The position numbers were made by a program, and so were the translations under genes. From positions 12,253 to 75,332 of the forward strand of contig NZ_FOPI01000010.1 of assembly GCF_900113455.1 (NCBI RefSeq): a DNA stretch of 63,080 nucleotides, written 5' to 3'. Below are positions 16,933 to 25,630 of the stretch, in pieces (position 1 is the first letter of the stretch; each line of letters opens with the position of its first letter). Below the pieces are notes generated by a model. It was not told the origin of the DNA. It saw nothing but the letters and a program-made list of their open reading frames with translations, and made no database searches. This DNA is from Ligilactobacillus ruminis DSM 20403 = NBRC 102161 (GTDB lineage Bacteria; Bacillota; Bacilli; Lactobacillales; Lactobacillaceae).

Positions 16933-17277
16933 ATGGACGGGATTTTGGCCTTGGTCAAAATGATTGCCGGATTGGCGGCGGTTTTATTGCTGATCGTTTT
17001 GACGCTGAAGTATCTGAATCGCTTCACAAGTCAGGCGAATGAAAATTTTCGCGTCATGAAAAAGATTGCGGTCACGAAATCGTCATCTTTGGCAATCGTG
17101 TTGATTATCGATAAATATTACGTGATGAGTTTTTCGGAACAGGAAAACAAGATCATAAGGGAATTGTCAAAGGAAGAAGCAGAAAAGCTGATTCAGGAAA
17201 ACAGGCAAAATGAAGAAAGGCAGCTCGAAATGGCTGAAAACTTCAAAAAAATTTTCGAGAAAGCAAAGAGGAAGTAA
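16933..17277 (+). CDS. fliO: Flagellar export apparatus protein FliO/FliZ
   Basis: This 114-residue membrane protein occupies the fliO/fliZ position before fliP. It has one transmembrane helix (ALVKMIAGLAAVLLLIVLTL, about residues 5-26). A short conserved FliO domain follows (MKKIAVTKSSSLAIVLI and YYVMSFSEQ), then a charged coiled-coil tail. FliO helps assemble the FliP-FliQ-FliR export gate. ATG follows GGAGG with good spacing. Its stop overlaps the fliP start. Confidence 0.85.
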   Translation: MDGILALVKMIAGLAAVLLLIVLTLKYLNRFTSQANENFRVMKKIAVTKSSSLAIVLIIDKYYVMSFSEQENKIIRELSKEEAEKLIQENRQNEERQLEMAENFKKIFEKAKRK

Positions 17278-18083
17278 TGATGAAGTTCAATAAAAAGAAT
17301 ATCAAAATTGCGGCACTGGTACTTTTCGGAATGATGGCCTGTTTTTTGATCGTGGTCAGGATGCCTGACCACGTTGCCGCAGTGAGCACGAGCGACGTGA
17401 CGAATACGGTCAATAAGCTGATTAACGGAAATAATCAGGGCTCATCGAGCAAGATTGTCGATACGTTCGTCATCATGACGCTGTTGTCGATCATTCCGCT
17501 GATCTTGATCATGACGACTTCGTTTACGCGAATCATCGTCGTCTTGTCGTTTGTCAGGTCATCGCTTGGAACTCAGCAAAATCCTCCCAATCAGGTTCTG
17601 ATCGGGCTGGCGCTGTTCTTGACGCTGTTTACGATGCGCCCCGTCTATAACGATATTTATCATAATGCGATTCAGCCATACAATGAAAACAAGATTACTC
17701 AGCAAGAAGTGTTCGACAGGTCTGAAAACCGCATGAAGGAATTCATGTATAAGCAGGCCAACCCAAAAGACGTCAAGCTGTTCAAAGATCTGGATCAAAA
17801 AAACGAACGAAAGAAGATCAAATATCGTACATATAAGGACATTCCGTTTACGGTAATGGCACCGGCATTTATCTTAAGCGAGTTGAAAACCGCATTCAGC
17901 ATCGGCTTTTTGCTGTTCATACCGTTTATGATCATCGACCTGGTCGTGGCTAGCGTCCTGATGTCGATGGGGATGATCATGTTGTCCCCGGTCATGATTT
18001 CGCTTCCGTTCAAGATTTTGCTGTTTGTTTTGGTCGACGGTTGGTACCTTTTGGTCGAATCGCTCGTTCAAAGTTTCAATTAA
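17277..18083 (+). CDS. fliP: Flagellar export gate protein FliP
   Basis: FliP (268 residues) forms the core of the type III export gate with FliQ and FliR. A cleavable or membrane-spanning N-terminal hydrophobic segment (IAALVLFGMMACFLIVV) is followed by the hallmark FTRIIVVLSFVRSSLGTQQN and PPNQVLIGLALFLTLF. Two C-terminal helices including MSMGMIMLSPVMISLPFKIL complete it. The ATG overlaps the fliO stop; the next ATG, 3 bases on, is equally possible. Confidence 0.96.
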   Translation: MMKFNKKNIKIAALVLFGMMACFLIVVRMPDHVAAVSTSDVTNTVNKLINGNNQGSSSKIVDTFVIMTLLSIIPLILIMTTSFTRIIVVLSFVRSSLGTQQNPPNQVLIGLALFLTLFTMRPVYNDIYHNAIQPYNENKITQQEVFDRSENRMKEFMYKQANPKDVKLFKDLDQKNERKKIKYRTYKDIPFTVMAPAFILSELKTAFSIGFLLFIPFMIIDLVVASVLMSMGMIMLSPVMISLPFKILLFVLVDGWYLLVESLVQSFN

Positions 18084-18095
18084 GGGGGCAGGCAA

Positions 18096-18359
18096 ATGAG
18101 TATTGAAGTCGTAACAGATGTGATGCGTGACGCGTTGATTCGCGTTTTGATCGTCTCGGCACCTGTCATTTTAGTTGCAATGATCGTCGGCTTGATCATC
18201 AGTATTTTTCAGGCAACAACGCAGATTCAGGAACAGACGTTGAGTTTTGTTCCCAAGCTTGCAGCAATCTTCGTCACGCTGATTATAGCGGGAAATTTCA
18301 TGATTAACATTTTGCTTGAATTTACTCGGCATATTTTCAGAATGATCAGCAACTTGTGA
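18096..18359 (+). CDS. fliQ: Flagellar export gate protein FliQ
   Basis: FliQ (87 residues) is a two-helix membrane protein surrounding the FliP-FliR core. Helix 1 (APVILVAMIVGLIISIFQAT) leads into the conserved TQIQEQTLSFVPKLAAIF, and helix 2 follows. It starts at ATG after AAGGGGGCAGG. Length and location are standard. Confidence 0.95.
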   Translation: MSIEVVTDVMRDALIRVLIVSAPVILVAMIVGLIISIFQATTQIQEQTLSFVPKLAAIFVTLIIAGNFMINILLEFTRHIFRMISNL

Positions 18360-18369
18360 GGTGAAAAGC

Positions 18370-19128
18370 ATGAGCATGGTGCAGATCCAAATATTAGGTT
18401 TGATTGCATGCCGCGTGTTTTCGTTCATGTCAGTTGCCCCGATTCTTTCTGAAAGGAATTTTCCGAATCCTTGCAAGCTGATTCTTGGAGGCGGGTTGAT
18501 TCTGTCGGCATTTTCGCTTGCAGCAGCCTTTGAAAAAGAAGTTGCCTTGGCCGTCTTCATTTTGATGGCAGTCAAGGAAACGATTTTTGGCTTGGCGATG
18601 GGATATTTATGCCGACTGGTTTTTTTCGGGGTCATGATTACGGGCCAGTTCATTGATTTTCAGGACGGTTTCATCATGGCTCAGGCATACGATCCAACGA
18701 TGCAGGCATCAACCTCGCAATTTGGCAAAATGTACTATTGGCTTGCAATCATGGTCTTTTTTGCCAGCGGGTTGTACAGACAGATGATCAGAGGTCTGAT
18801 GACATCATTTGACATCGTCAGTCTCGGATATCCGACTTTGACGGATGAATCGATTGGAGGAATCGTCAAGCTGTTTGCCAAGACGTTTGAGATGGCCTTC
18901 AACATGGGAGCACCGATCATTATTTCGATTCTCGTAATCGATATCGTGCTTGGAATTTTATCGCGTTCGATTCCGCAGCTGAACGTTTTGATGCTGTCGT
19001 TGAACGTGAAGACGACAGTCAGTTTTATTGTCTGTGTGCTGGTTTTGCCGAACATGGTCGATTTTTTGGCAAGCAACTTTTCAGAGATGATTCAAAATAT
19101 GGCCGACTTTATCAAATCAATCGCTTAG
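18370..19128 (+). CDS. fliR: Flagellar export gate protein FliR
   Basis: FliR (252 residues) completes the export gate. It is strongly hydrophobic with about six membrane segments and contains the family landmarks GQFIDFQDGFIMAQAYDP and KMYYWLAIMVFFASG. ATG 18370 has GAGGTG seven bases upstream and is preferred to GTG 18361, which sits inside that ribosome site. It lies between fliQ and flhB as usual. Confidence 0.94.
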   Translation: MSMVQIQILGLIACRVFSFMSVAPILSERNFPNPCKLILGGGLILSAFSLAAAFEKEVALAVFILMAVKETIFGLAMGYLCRLVFFGVMITGQFIDFQDGFIMAQAYDPTMQASTSQFGKMYYWLAIMVFFASGLYRQMIRGLMTSFDIVSLGYPTLTDESIGGIVKLFAKTFEMAFNMGAPIIISILVIDIVLGILSRSIPQLNVLMLSLNVKTTVSFIVCVLVLPNMVDFLASNFSEMIQNMADFIKSIA

Positions 19129-19149
19129 GAGAGGCAGGTGAGAAGTGAT

Positions 19150-20217
19150 ATGGGAGACAAGGATGGAAAAACAGAAAAACCCACCCCGAAGCGGATTCGT
19201 GATTCACGGAAACGCGGTGAGGTAGCAAAGAGCCCGGATGTCGTTGCGGCAGTCGCGTTGTTTGTCTTTGCGATGCTATTTGTTCCACTTTGCGAATTTT
19301 CCATAAACCACTTCTCACCTTATTTTGTCAATTATCTTGAGATGCTGGCAAATCCCGATCAGATGATTGGAAGCTTGGGAAAAATTGCGTTTCAGGCAAT
19401 TTTGATGATTTTTATCATGACGGGGCCGTTCATGCTGATTGCGATCGTGATCGGCATCGTCGGAAACATCGTTCAAGTCGGACTGCTCTTTACGGCGACT
19501 CCGATCAAGCCGGATTTCAAAAAACTCAATCCGCTGAACGGCCTTAAGCAGATGTTCAGTCTGAGAGCATTGCAGAATCTGGCCAAGTCGTTGGTCAAGC
19601 TGATTATCGTCGGATACCTTTGCTACAAGAAATACGTTGAAACGATTCCGACTCTGACGAGCCTGTCTGAAGTCGGAACGGGCAAGGTCTTGTTGTTCAT
19701 GCTGAACATCTGCAAGGACCTTGCGACGCAGATCGGCATCCTGCTTGTCGTTGTTTCTGTTTTTGACTATGCGTTTCAACGCTACACGCATATGAAGAGC
19801 TTGAAGATGTCAAAACAAGAAATCAAAGATGAAATGAAGCAAATGGAAGGCGATCCTCAGGTCAAGGCCCAACGCAAAGCCAAACACCGCGAAATGATTC
19901 GAAATGCGGTCGCGCAGGTCAAAGATGCCACGGTTGTTTTAGCCAACCCGACGCACTTGGCAATCGCGATCAAATATGATGCGGAAGGTGCTGGCGTTCC
20001 TCAGGTTTTGGCCAAAGGGGCCGATGACGTGGCAATGAGAATCAAGGAAGAAGCCAAAAAGCAAAACGTGCCGATCATCGAAAACAAACCGTTGGCACGA
20101 GCGCTTTATCCTAAAGTCGATGCCGGCGATTTTATTCCGGTCGAATTTTATGAAGCCATCGCAGAAGTCATTGCTCTTGTTTACAAGCTTGAGCAAGAAG
20201 CAAAAGGAAAGATTTAA
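19150..20217 (+). CDS. flhB: Flagellar export switch protein FlhB
   Basis: FlhB (355 residues) controls the switch from rod/hook to filament export. It begins GKTEKPTPKRIRDSRKRGEV, a classic FlhB N-terminus, followed by four transmembrane helices. The cytoplasmic domain contains the autocleavage motif NPTH near residue 266 (VVLANPTHLAIAIKYD). FliK interacts with this domain at the switch. ATG 19150 with AGGTGAG upstream is preferred; GTG 19138, after AGGAGAGG, is possible. Confidence 0.95.
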   Translation: MGDKDGKTEKPTPKRIRDSRKRGEVAKSPDVVAAVALFVFAMLFVPLCEFSINHFSPYFVNYLEMLANPDQMIGSLGKIAFQAILMIFIMTGPFMLIAIVIGIVGNIVQVGLLFTATPIKPDFKKLNPLNGLKQMFSLRALQNLAKSLVKLIIVGYLCYKKYVETIPTLTSLSEVGTGKVLLFMLNICKDLATQIGILLVVVSVFDYAFQRYTHMKSLKMSKQEIKDEMKQMEGDPQVKAQRKAKHREMIRNAVAQVKDATVVLANPTHLAIAIKYDAEGAGVPQVLAKGADDVAMRIKEEAKKQNVPIIENKPLARALYPKVDAGDFIPVEFYEAIAEVIALVYKLEQEAKGKI

Positions 20218-20235
20218 TCAGGAGGAGAAAGTAAG

Positions 20236-22314
20236 TTGGACAATAAAGCGAAAGCAAAAAAGGGCGGGTTGACGCCCGCTGAAATTGTAATCTCTTTTCT
20301 TGTCATAGGCATCGTCGGATTGATCATCATTCCGCTCCCGACGTCATTGCTTGATATTTTTATCGTTACGAACTTGACGATTGCAATTAATATTTTGCTC
20401 ATTACGTTGTTTACCAAATCAGTTTTGGAGTTTTCGACGTTTCCGACTGTTTTGCTGATTACGACGATGTTTAAACTCGGTTTGAACATGTCGTCGACGC
20501 GCTCCATCCTGACGACGGGAAACGGCGGACACGTGATTGAGGCCTTTGCCGATGTTGTGGCCGGCGAAAATTACATCGTTGGCATTATCTTGTTCGTGAT
20601 CATCATGATAGTTCAGCTGGTCGTCGTGACAAACGGTTCAGGTCGTGTCTCCGAAGTTTCTGCTCGTTTTACTTTGGATGCGATGCCCGGCAAGCAGATG
20701 GCGATCGACTCTGACTTGAATTCAGGGGCGATTACTGAAGAACAAGCAAGACAGCGTCGCAAGGATCTGCAGCGCGAAGCTGATTTCTACGGATCGATGG
20801 ATGGTGCTTCAAAGTTCGTTAAAGGTGATGCAATCGCCGGAATCATCATCGTTCTGGTCAATCTGATAGGCGGAACCATCATTTTCACTGCCAAAGGAGA
20901 TTTGTCGATTACAGATGCGCTCAGCCAGTTCGGGAAATTGGCGATCGGTGACGGTTTGGTAAGTTCCGTCCCGTCGCTTCTGATTTCCCTGGCAACCGGC
21001 GTGATCGTAACGCGTTCTGAAGACAACAGCACTTTTGGGACTGATATCGCAAGCGATGCATTGAGAAATCCGCAGCTTTTCAAAGTCGTCGGGATCATCC
21101 TGCTGGTTTTGGCGCTCGTCCCTGGATTTCCCAAGATGCCTTTCATCGTCCTGTCACTGGCAATGTTTACCGCCAACGTTTTGGTCAAGCAAAAAGAAGA
21201 ACAAAGAATCAAGGAAAGAATCAAAGAAGAACAGACTCTTGCATTGCAGCGCAAAAAAGAAGAGCAGGAAGAAGACGACGACGTGGCATCGTTTCAGGTC
21301 GAGCCGTTGTCGATTGAAATCGGCTATGGCTTGATTCCGTTGGTCGACAGCACGATCGACAACAGTCTGATGAACAGAATTTCTGCCATCAGACGGCAAA
21401 CGGCTCATGAGCTCGGGATTTTGGTCAGCCCAGTCCGCATTCGCGACAACCTGTATCTGAACGCCAATGATTATTCGATCAAAATTCGCGGCAATGAAGT
21501 CGGGCACGGAGACATCTATCCTGACAAATACATGATCATCAGCCAGTCTGATGACGGAAGCTTCCCGTTCCAAGGAATTCCGACCAAGGAACCGGCCTTT
21601 CAGCTCGATGCGCTTTGGATCGATGAAAAGGATAAGGAAAATGCGGATCTGCAAGGCTTCACGGTGATCGAACCGCTGACGGTCATTGCAACGCACCTTA
21701 AAGAAATCATTCATGCGCATGCGCCGGAGCTTCTTGGCAGACAGGAAGTGCAAAAGCTTCTTGAAGGCATCAAGGCCAACAACAACGTCGTCATCGATGA
21801 ATTGATTCCTGACATCATGCGTTTGGGCGAAGTCGAAAAGGTTCTTCAAAATCTGCTTGAAGAAAACGTTCCGATTAACGACTTGGCCACGATTCTTGAA
21901 ACTTTGGCCGATTACGGAACGGTTACGAAAGATACCGAAGTTTTGACCGAGTATGTCCGTCAAGGACTCAGGCGAACGATTGCCAATAAATATGCGGATG
22001 AAAACGATCGTATCAACGTGGTCACGATTCATCCGAAAGTCGAAGAGATGGTTTCGCAAAGCATTCAAAAGACTGCAACCGGATCATATCCGGTAATGAA
22101 GCCTGATTCCGTCAACAAGATTTTGGCCGCAATCGGCGACATTTCACAACAAATGGCGGCACAAAACATGAACTACGTCATTTTGACGTCGCCAAAGATT
22201 CGTTTGGCCTTCAGAAAACTGATTGCATTCAACTTTCCTGACGTTGCAGTGCTTTCATTGAATGAAATTCCAAATGAAATTACAATTGAATCAATCGGGA
22301 ACATTGAAATCTGA
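20236..22314 (+). CDS. flhA: Flagellar export gate protein FlhA
   Basis: FlhA (692 residues) is the large export gate subunit that docks chaperone-cargo complexes. The N-terminal half has about eight transmembrane helices and the conserved loop SEVSARFTLDAMPGKQMAID. The C-terminal cytoplasmic domain includes EIGYGLIPLVD and ends near SLNEIP. The TTG start follows GGAGGAG at 20221-20227. In Bacillus flhF and flhG follow flhA; here the sigma factor follows directly. Confidence 0.95.
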   Translation: MDNKAKAKKGGLTPAEIVISFLVIGIVGLIIIPLPTSLLDIFIVTNLTIAINILLITLFTKSVLEFSTFPTVLLITTMFKLGLNMSSTRSILTTGNGGHVIEAFADVVAGENYIVGIILFVIIMIVQLVVVTNGSGRVSEVSARFTLDAMPGKQMAIDSDLNSGAITEEQARQRRKDLQREADFYGSMDGASKFVKGDAIAGIIIVLVNLIGGTIIFTAKGDLSITDALSQFGKLAIGDGLVSSVPSLLISLATGVIVTRSEDNSTFGTDIASDALRNPQLFKVVGIILLVLALVPGFPKMPFIVLSLAMFTANVLVKQKEEQRIKERIKEEQTLALQRKKEEQEEDDDVASFQVEPLSIEIGYGLIPLVDSTIDNSLMNRISAIRRQTAHELGILVSPVRIRDNLYLNANDYSIKIRGNEVGHGDIYPDKYMIISQSDDGSFPFQGIPTKEPAFQLDALWIDEKDKENADLQGFTVIEPLTVIATHLKEIIHAHAPELLGRQEVQKLLEGIKANNNVVIDELIPDIMRLGEVEKVLQNLLEENVPINDLATILETLADYGTVTKDTEVLTEYVRQGLRRTIANKYADENDRINVVTIHPKVEEMVSQSIQKTATGSYPVMKPDSVNKILAAIGDISQQMAAQNMNYVILTSPKIRLAFRKLIAFNFPDVAVLSLNEIPNEITIESIGNIEI

Positions 22315-22352
22315 TGCAGCGGATTAATCAAAGAAAGGGGCAGTGCCGTTTC

Positions 22353-23066
22353 ATGTACGAGGTTGATCGAGAACAAGAAATATTGAAATACTTGCCCTTG
22401 GTAGAACGTGTTGCCAACCGCATCTCCATCAAAAATACTGAATATGAATATGATGATCTGTATAACATCGGCGTTATTGGTTTGATTGATGCAATGCAGA
22501 AGTTTGATTCGTCAAAGAAAGTTCCGTTTGAAAACTATGCGACCATCAGAATTCGCGGGGCCATCATCGATGAAGTCAGACGCCATTCAAAAATATCTCG
22601 TTACAAAATGGGGAACGTCAACAGCTTCTATCAGGCTAAGCAAGAACTTGAACAGGAAATGAAACGCGAAGTGACCGACAAGGAAATCATGAAGAAGATG
22701 GGAATCACCTCATCCCAGTTGGGCGACATTTATGACAGCATTCAATACCTTTCATCGGTTTCGCTTGAAAGCACGCTTTATTCAAATAACGACGAAACGG
22801 TCATGGTTCAAGACACGCTAAGGGATTCCAAGGCTCCGAGCGGAGAGAAGGAATTAATGAAGCAAGAGAGAAAAAAAGAACTGGTTGAAGCAATCAAGCG
22901 TCTCTCGGAACGTGAACAGCTCGTTTTGAGTCTGTATTACGAAGAAGATGCGACATTAAAAGAAATAGCCGCGATTTTGGATGTTTCGATTGCCCGCATT
23001 TCACAGATTCACGGCCGGGCGATTGCCAAGATCAGAGGCTATATTGAGGAGGCAAATCAGGAATGA
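22353..23066 (+). CDS. fliA: Sigma-28 family flagellar sigma factor FliA/SigD
   Basis: This 237-residue sigma factor directs RNA polymerase to late flagellar promoters. Region 2 contains DDLYNIGVIGLIDAMQKFD and FENYATIRIRGAIIDEVRR. Region 4 contains LSEREQLVLSLYYEEDATLK and the helix-turn-helix IARISQIHGRAIAKIRGYI, all diagnostic of the WhiG/FliA class. ATG 22353 gives a family-like N-terminus with AAAGGGG upstream; ATG 22314 would overlap the flhA stop. Its antagonist FlgM is encoded at 35735. The stop overlaps the flgF start (ATGA). Confidence 0.94.
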   Translation: MYEVDREQEILKYLPLVERVANRISIKNTEYEYDDLYNIGVIGLIDAMQKFDSSKKVPFENYATIRIRGAIIDEVRRHSKISRYKMGNVNSFYQAKQELEQEMKREVTDKEIMKKMGITSSQLGDIYDSIQYLSSVSLESTLYSNNDETVMVQDTLRDSKAPSGEKELMKQERKKELVEAIKRLSEREQLVLSLYYEEDATLKEIAAILDVSIARISQIHGRAIAKIRGYIEEANQE

Positions 23067-23767
23067 TCAGATCAATTGATACCTTGAAAAGCAATTTTGA
23101 AGTACTGCAAAAGAGGCAGGAAGCAATTTCTGCAAATATTGCCAACGTAAATACGAACGGTTATCAAGAAAAGAAACTGTTCCAGTCGACGCTGAAAAAC
23201 GTTCAGCTGCACAACTTCATGGGCGGATTAAAAAATGAACAACGAGTCAACGTCGGAAATTTCACGTTCGGAAATCAGATAGACGGTTCATATTTGAATA
23301 CCCAATCCGGTTCGATGCATGAAACGGACTTGAAAACTGATTTTGCAATCAACGGAGCAGGCTACTTCACGGTTCGCATGAACAACGGTCAGATCGGCTA
23401 TACGAGAAACGGCAACTTTACCGAAAATCGTCAAGGACAGCTGGTAACTCAGGAAGGATATGCTGTTCTTGGGGCAAACGGCCAGGCGATCCAAGCAAAT
23501 GAAGCCAATCCGAATTTTATGATCGTTTCGTTCAACAATGCGTCCGCTTTGCAAAACCAAGGCAATACAATCTATACGAGCAATACCGCAGGAACGCAGA
23601 TCAGAAGCGAAGTCGTGCAGGGTATGCTTGAAGGATCGAATACGGATACGGCACAAAACATGGTGGATCTGATTCAGACTTCACGTGAATTTGAGGCCAA
23701 CCAAAAAGTTTTAAGCACTGCCAACCAAACGCTCGGCAAAGCCGTAAATGAGCTTGGCAAGATTTAG
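23063..23767 (+). CDS. flgF: Flagellar rod protein FlgF/FlhO-like
   Basis: This 234-residue distal-rod/hook-family protein has N-terminal SANIANVNTNGYQEKKLFQS, a central DFAINGAGYFTVR box and C-terminal NMVDLIQTSREFEANQKVLS. It is the first of two tandem paralogs with flgG, matching flhO-flhP in Bacillus. Which of the pair is FlgF and which FlgG is judged by order and length. Its ATG overlaps the fliA stop, so the genes are translationally coupled. Confidence 0.85.
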   Translation: MIRSIDTLKSNFEVLQKRQEAISANIANVNTNGYQEKKLFQSTLKNVQLHNFMGGLKNEQRVNVGNFTFGNQIDGSYLNTQSGSMHETDLKTDFAINGAGYFTVRMNNGQIGYTRNGNFTENRQGQLVTQEGYAVLGANGQAIQANEANPNFMIVSFNNASALQNQGNTIYTSNTAGTQIRSEVVQGMLEGSNTDTAQNMVDLIQTSREFEANQKVLSTANQTLGKAVNELGKI

Positions 23768-23781
23768 CGGAGGATTTAACA

Positions 23782-24552
23782 ATGAACATGAGTCAGATTT
23801 TGTCCATCAGTCGTTCGGGGCTTAATGCCTATCAACGCGAAATGGACGTCGTTGCAAACAACCTTGCGAACGTCGATACGCTTGGATACAAGGACAAACG
23901 AACAACGTTTCAGGAACTTTTGAACAACGGAACCAACGCAAACGAGGTCGGTCTGTCGCAAAATGCCGGCAACGTTGCCGTCAATGCCGGACTCAACGTG
24001 CAACAGGTCAACGAAAATTTAAGCCAGGGAGTGTTCAAATCGACTGCCGGAACTTATGATTTGGCAATTGACGGCGAAGGATACTTCGGGGTCAGGGACG
24101 GTGCAAACAATCTGTACCTGACAAGAGACGGCAGCTTCAGACGCGATGCCGACGGAAACCTTGTGACGAGCAAAGGAATGAAGGTTGAGGTTCAATCAAA
24201 CGTTCCTTCAAGTCAGTGGCCGAAAGACGGCGAGGTCAGCATTTCGATATCCGGTTACGTTTCGATCGGAAACGTCAGGGTCGGGCGCATCCTGCTGTTT
24301 CGTCCGCAAAATTCGATCGATATGAACGACATCGGGAACAATCTTTACCGTTGCGACGGGAACTTGATTTCGTCGGCAAATAACAACGCCGGGTTCGGTC
24401 AGATCAATCAAGGCTTGGTCGAACTGTCAAACGTTGACGTTGCCGATACGATGTCTAAAATGATCATCACCCAGCGCGCTTATCAGATGAACAGCAAGGC
24501 CCTGCAGTCGACGGACGAAATGCTGCAGACGATCAACAAGTTTACGGAATAA
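23782..24552 (+). CDS. flgG: Flagellar distal rod protein FlgG/FlhP-like
   Basis: This 256-residue rod protein has N-terminal VVANNLANVDTLGYKDKR, the central box LAIDGEGYFGVR and C-terminal LSNVDVADTMSKMIITQRAY. It is paralogous to the preceding gene. ATG follows GGAGGATT. It precedes the unexpected ATPase gene at 24572. Confidence 0.88.
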   Translation: MNMSQILSISRSGLNAYQREMDVVANNLANVDTLGYKDKRTTFQELLNNGTNANEVGLSQNAGNVAVNAGLNVQQVNENLSQGVFKSTAGTYDLAIDGEGYFGVRDGANNLYLTRDGSFRRDADGNLVTSKGMKVEVQSNVPSSQWPKDGEVSISISGYVSIGNVRVGRILLFRPQNSIDMNDIGNNLYRCDGNLISSANNNAGFGQINQGLVELSNVDVADTMSKMIITQRAYQMNSKALQSTDEMLQTINKFTE

Positions 24553-24571
24553 TAATGGGGAATGATGTCTC

Positions 24572-25282
24572 GTGATTAAATTTACGCATATCAGCAAAAA
24601 ATATGACAACGGAAATTATGGTCTAAAAGATGTTTCCTTTAAGATTGAACAAGGGGAATTTGTCTACGTCGTCGGAAAAAGCGGCGCAGGCAAGTCTACT
24701 CTGCTCAAAATGTTCAATCGTGAAGAAATGCCGACGTCCGGCGAAATCTTAATGGGAAACGTCAAGATTTCGAGATTGAAGAACAATCAGGTCTATAAGT
24801 TGAGACGCCAGGTCGGCGTAATTCGGCAAAAGGATTTGTTTTTGCCTAATCGAAGCGCATATGAAAACGTCGAATATGTTCTGAGTGCGTGCGATGTTCC
24901 AAAAGAAGAATGGGACAAGCGGATTTTGGATGCATTTACGACCGTTGGCATGTGGAATTTTCGCGAGCATCGTACATATGAGTTGTCAATCGGACAACAG
25001 AAGAAAATTGCGATTGCAAGGGCAATCGTGACTTCGCCTCCGGTTTTGATCGCAGATGAGGCAACGGCCAATCTGGACAACCGGTCGGCGATGGACATAA
25101 TGAAGCTTTTTAACAAGATCAACCGTCAAGGAATGACGGTCGTGTTTGCGACGCATGATTCGACGATGGTGAATACGTTGCGTCGGCGAACGTTGGAGCT
25201 TTCTTACGGCAACTTGGTCAGGGATGACAAAAAAGGCGGGTATTCGGCAACGAATGATCCTAAAAACGTGTATGTATGGTAG
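24572..25282 (+). CDS. FtsE-like ABC ATPase without an FtsX partner
   Basis: This 236-residue single nucleotide-binding domain is closest in sequence to FtsE, the ATPase of the FtsEX complex that activates cell-wall hydrolases. FVYVVGKSGAGKST carries Walker A. The Q-loop is GVIRQK, Walker B is LIADEATANLD, and the H-loop is FATHDS. The signature motif is LSIGQ instead of LSGGQ. No membrane partner is encoded anywhere in the window. The GTG start has GGGG 11 bases upstream, and the gene lies 19 bases after flgG, inside the operon. It may borrow the housekeeping FtsX or an unidentified permease; a role in opening the wall for the rod is speculation. Confidence 0.85.
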   Translation: MIKFTHISKKYDNGNYGLKDVSFKIEQGEFVYVVGKSGAGKSTLLKMFNREEMPTSGEILMGNVKISRLKNNQVYKLRRQVGVIRQKDLFLPNRSAYENVEYVLSACDVPKEEWDKRILDAFTTVGMWNFREHRTYELSIGQQKKIAIARAIVTSPPVLIADEATANLDNRSAMDIMKLFNKINRQGMTVVFATHDSTMVNTLRRRTLELSYGNLVRDDKKGGYSATNDPKNVYVW

Positions 25283-25630
25283 ACGCGAACGGAAGGTTAA
25301 GAGACTGACCGATATTTGAAATAATCATAGCATTATACCGAAGTTACAAAGTGATTTTAAATTCAGTTCAAAATATAAACTCTGCATTTTAAAGGAAAAG
25401 TCACAAAAATTACAAATTTCAGATAAATCGTTCTATATTTTAGGCTAAAAATCACAGAAACTCCGCATAGTAACACGCGTAGTTTGCTTAAAATCGCTTC
25501 ATTATCAACCGATATGAATAGCATGGGATCGCTGTCAGGTTAATATGTTTTTGTGAGGTGAAAGTGGTTTTTTTGCTTAATCTACACAGAGGTCAATTAG
25601 GATTAATTTCAGTTTGAAAGGAAAATTATC
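25283..25630. other. AT-rich leader before the second chemoreceptor gene
   Basis: This 348-base gap contains a good sigma-28-type promoter at 25489-25515 and an isolated ACCGATAT at 25308-25315 without a matching -35. No terminator was recognised after the ATPase gene, so read-through from the upstream operon is likely. No open frame with a ribosome site was seen. Confidence 0.6.
25489..25515 (+). promoter_or_regulatory. Sigma-28-type promoter for the second chemoreceptor and che genes
   Basis: TAAA (25489-25492), 15 bases, then ACCGATAT (25508-25515). It lies 115 bases before the receptor start and could boost the downstream che genes late in assembly. Confidence 0.75.

Noticed and set aside
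21154-22068. 304-codon open frame on the minus strand opposite flhA
   Set aside because: It is a shadow of flhA caused by codon bias; it is rich in F, R and D with no recognisable domain or ribosome site. The same holds for other long antisense frames opposite fliG, fliK, cheA and flgL.
25308-25315. ACCGATAT as a second sigma-28 promoter after the FtsE-like gene
   Set aside because: No TAAA-like element lies 13-16 bases upstream.
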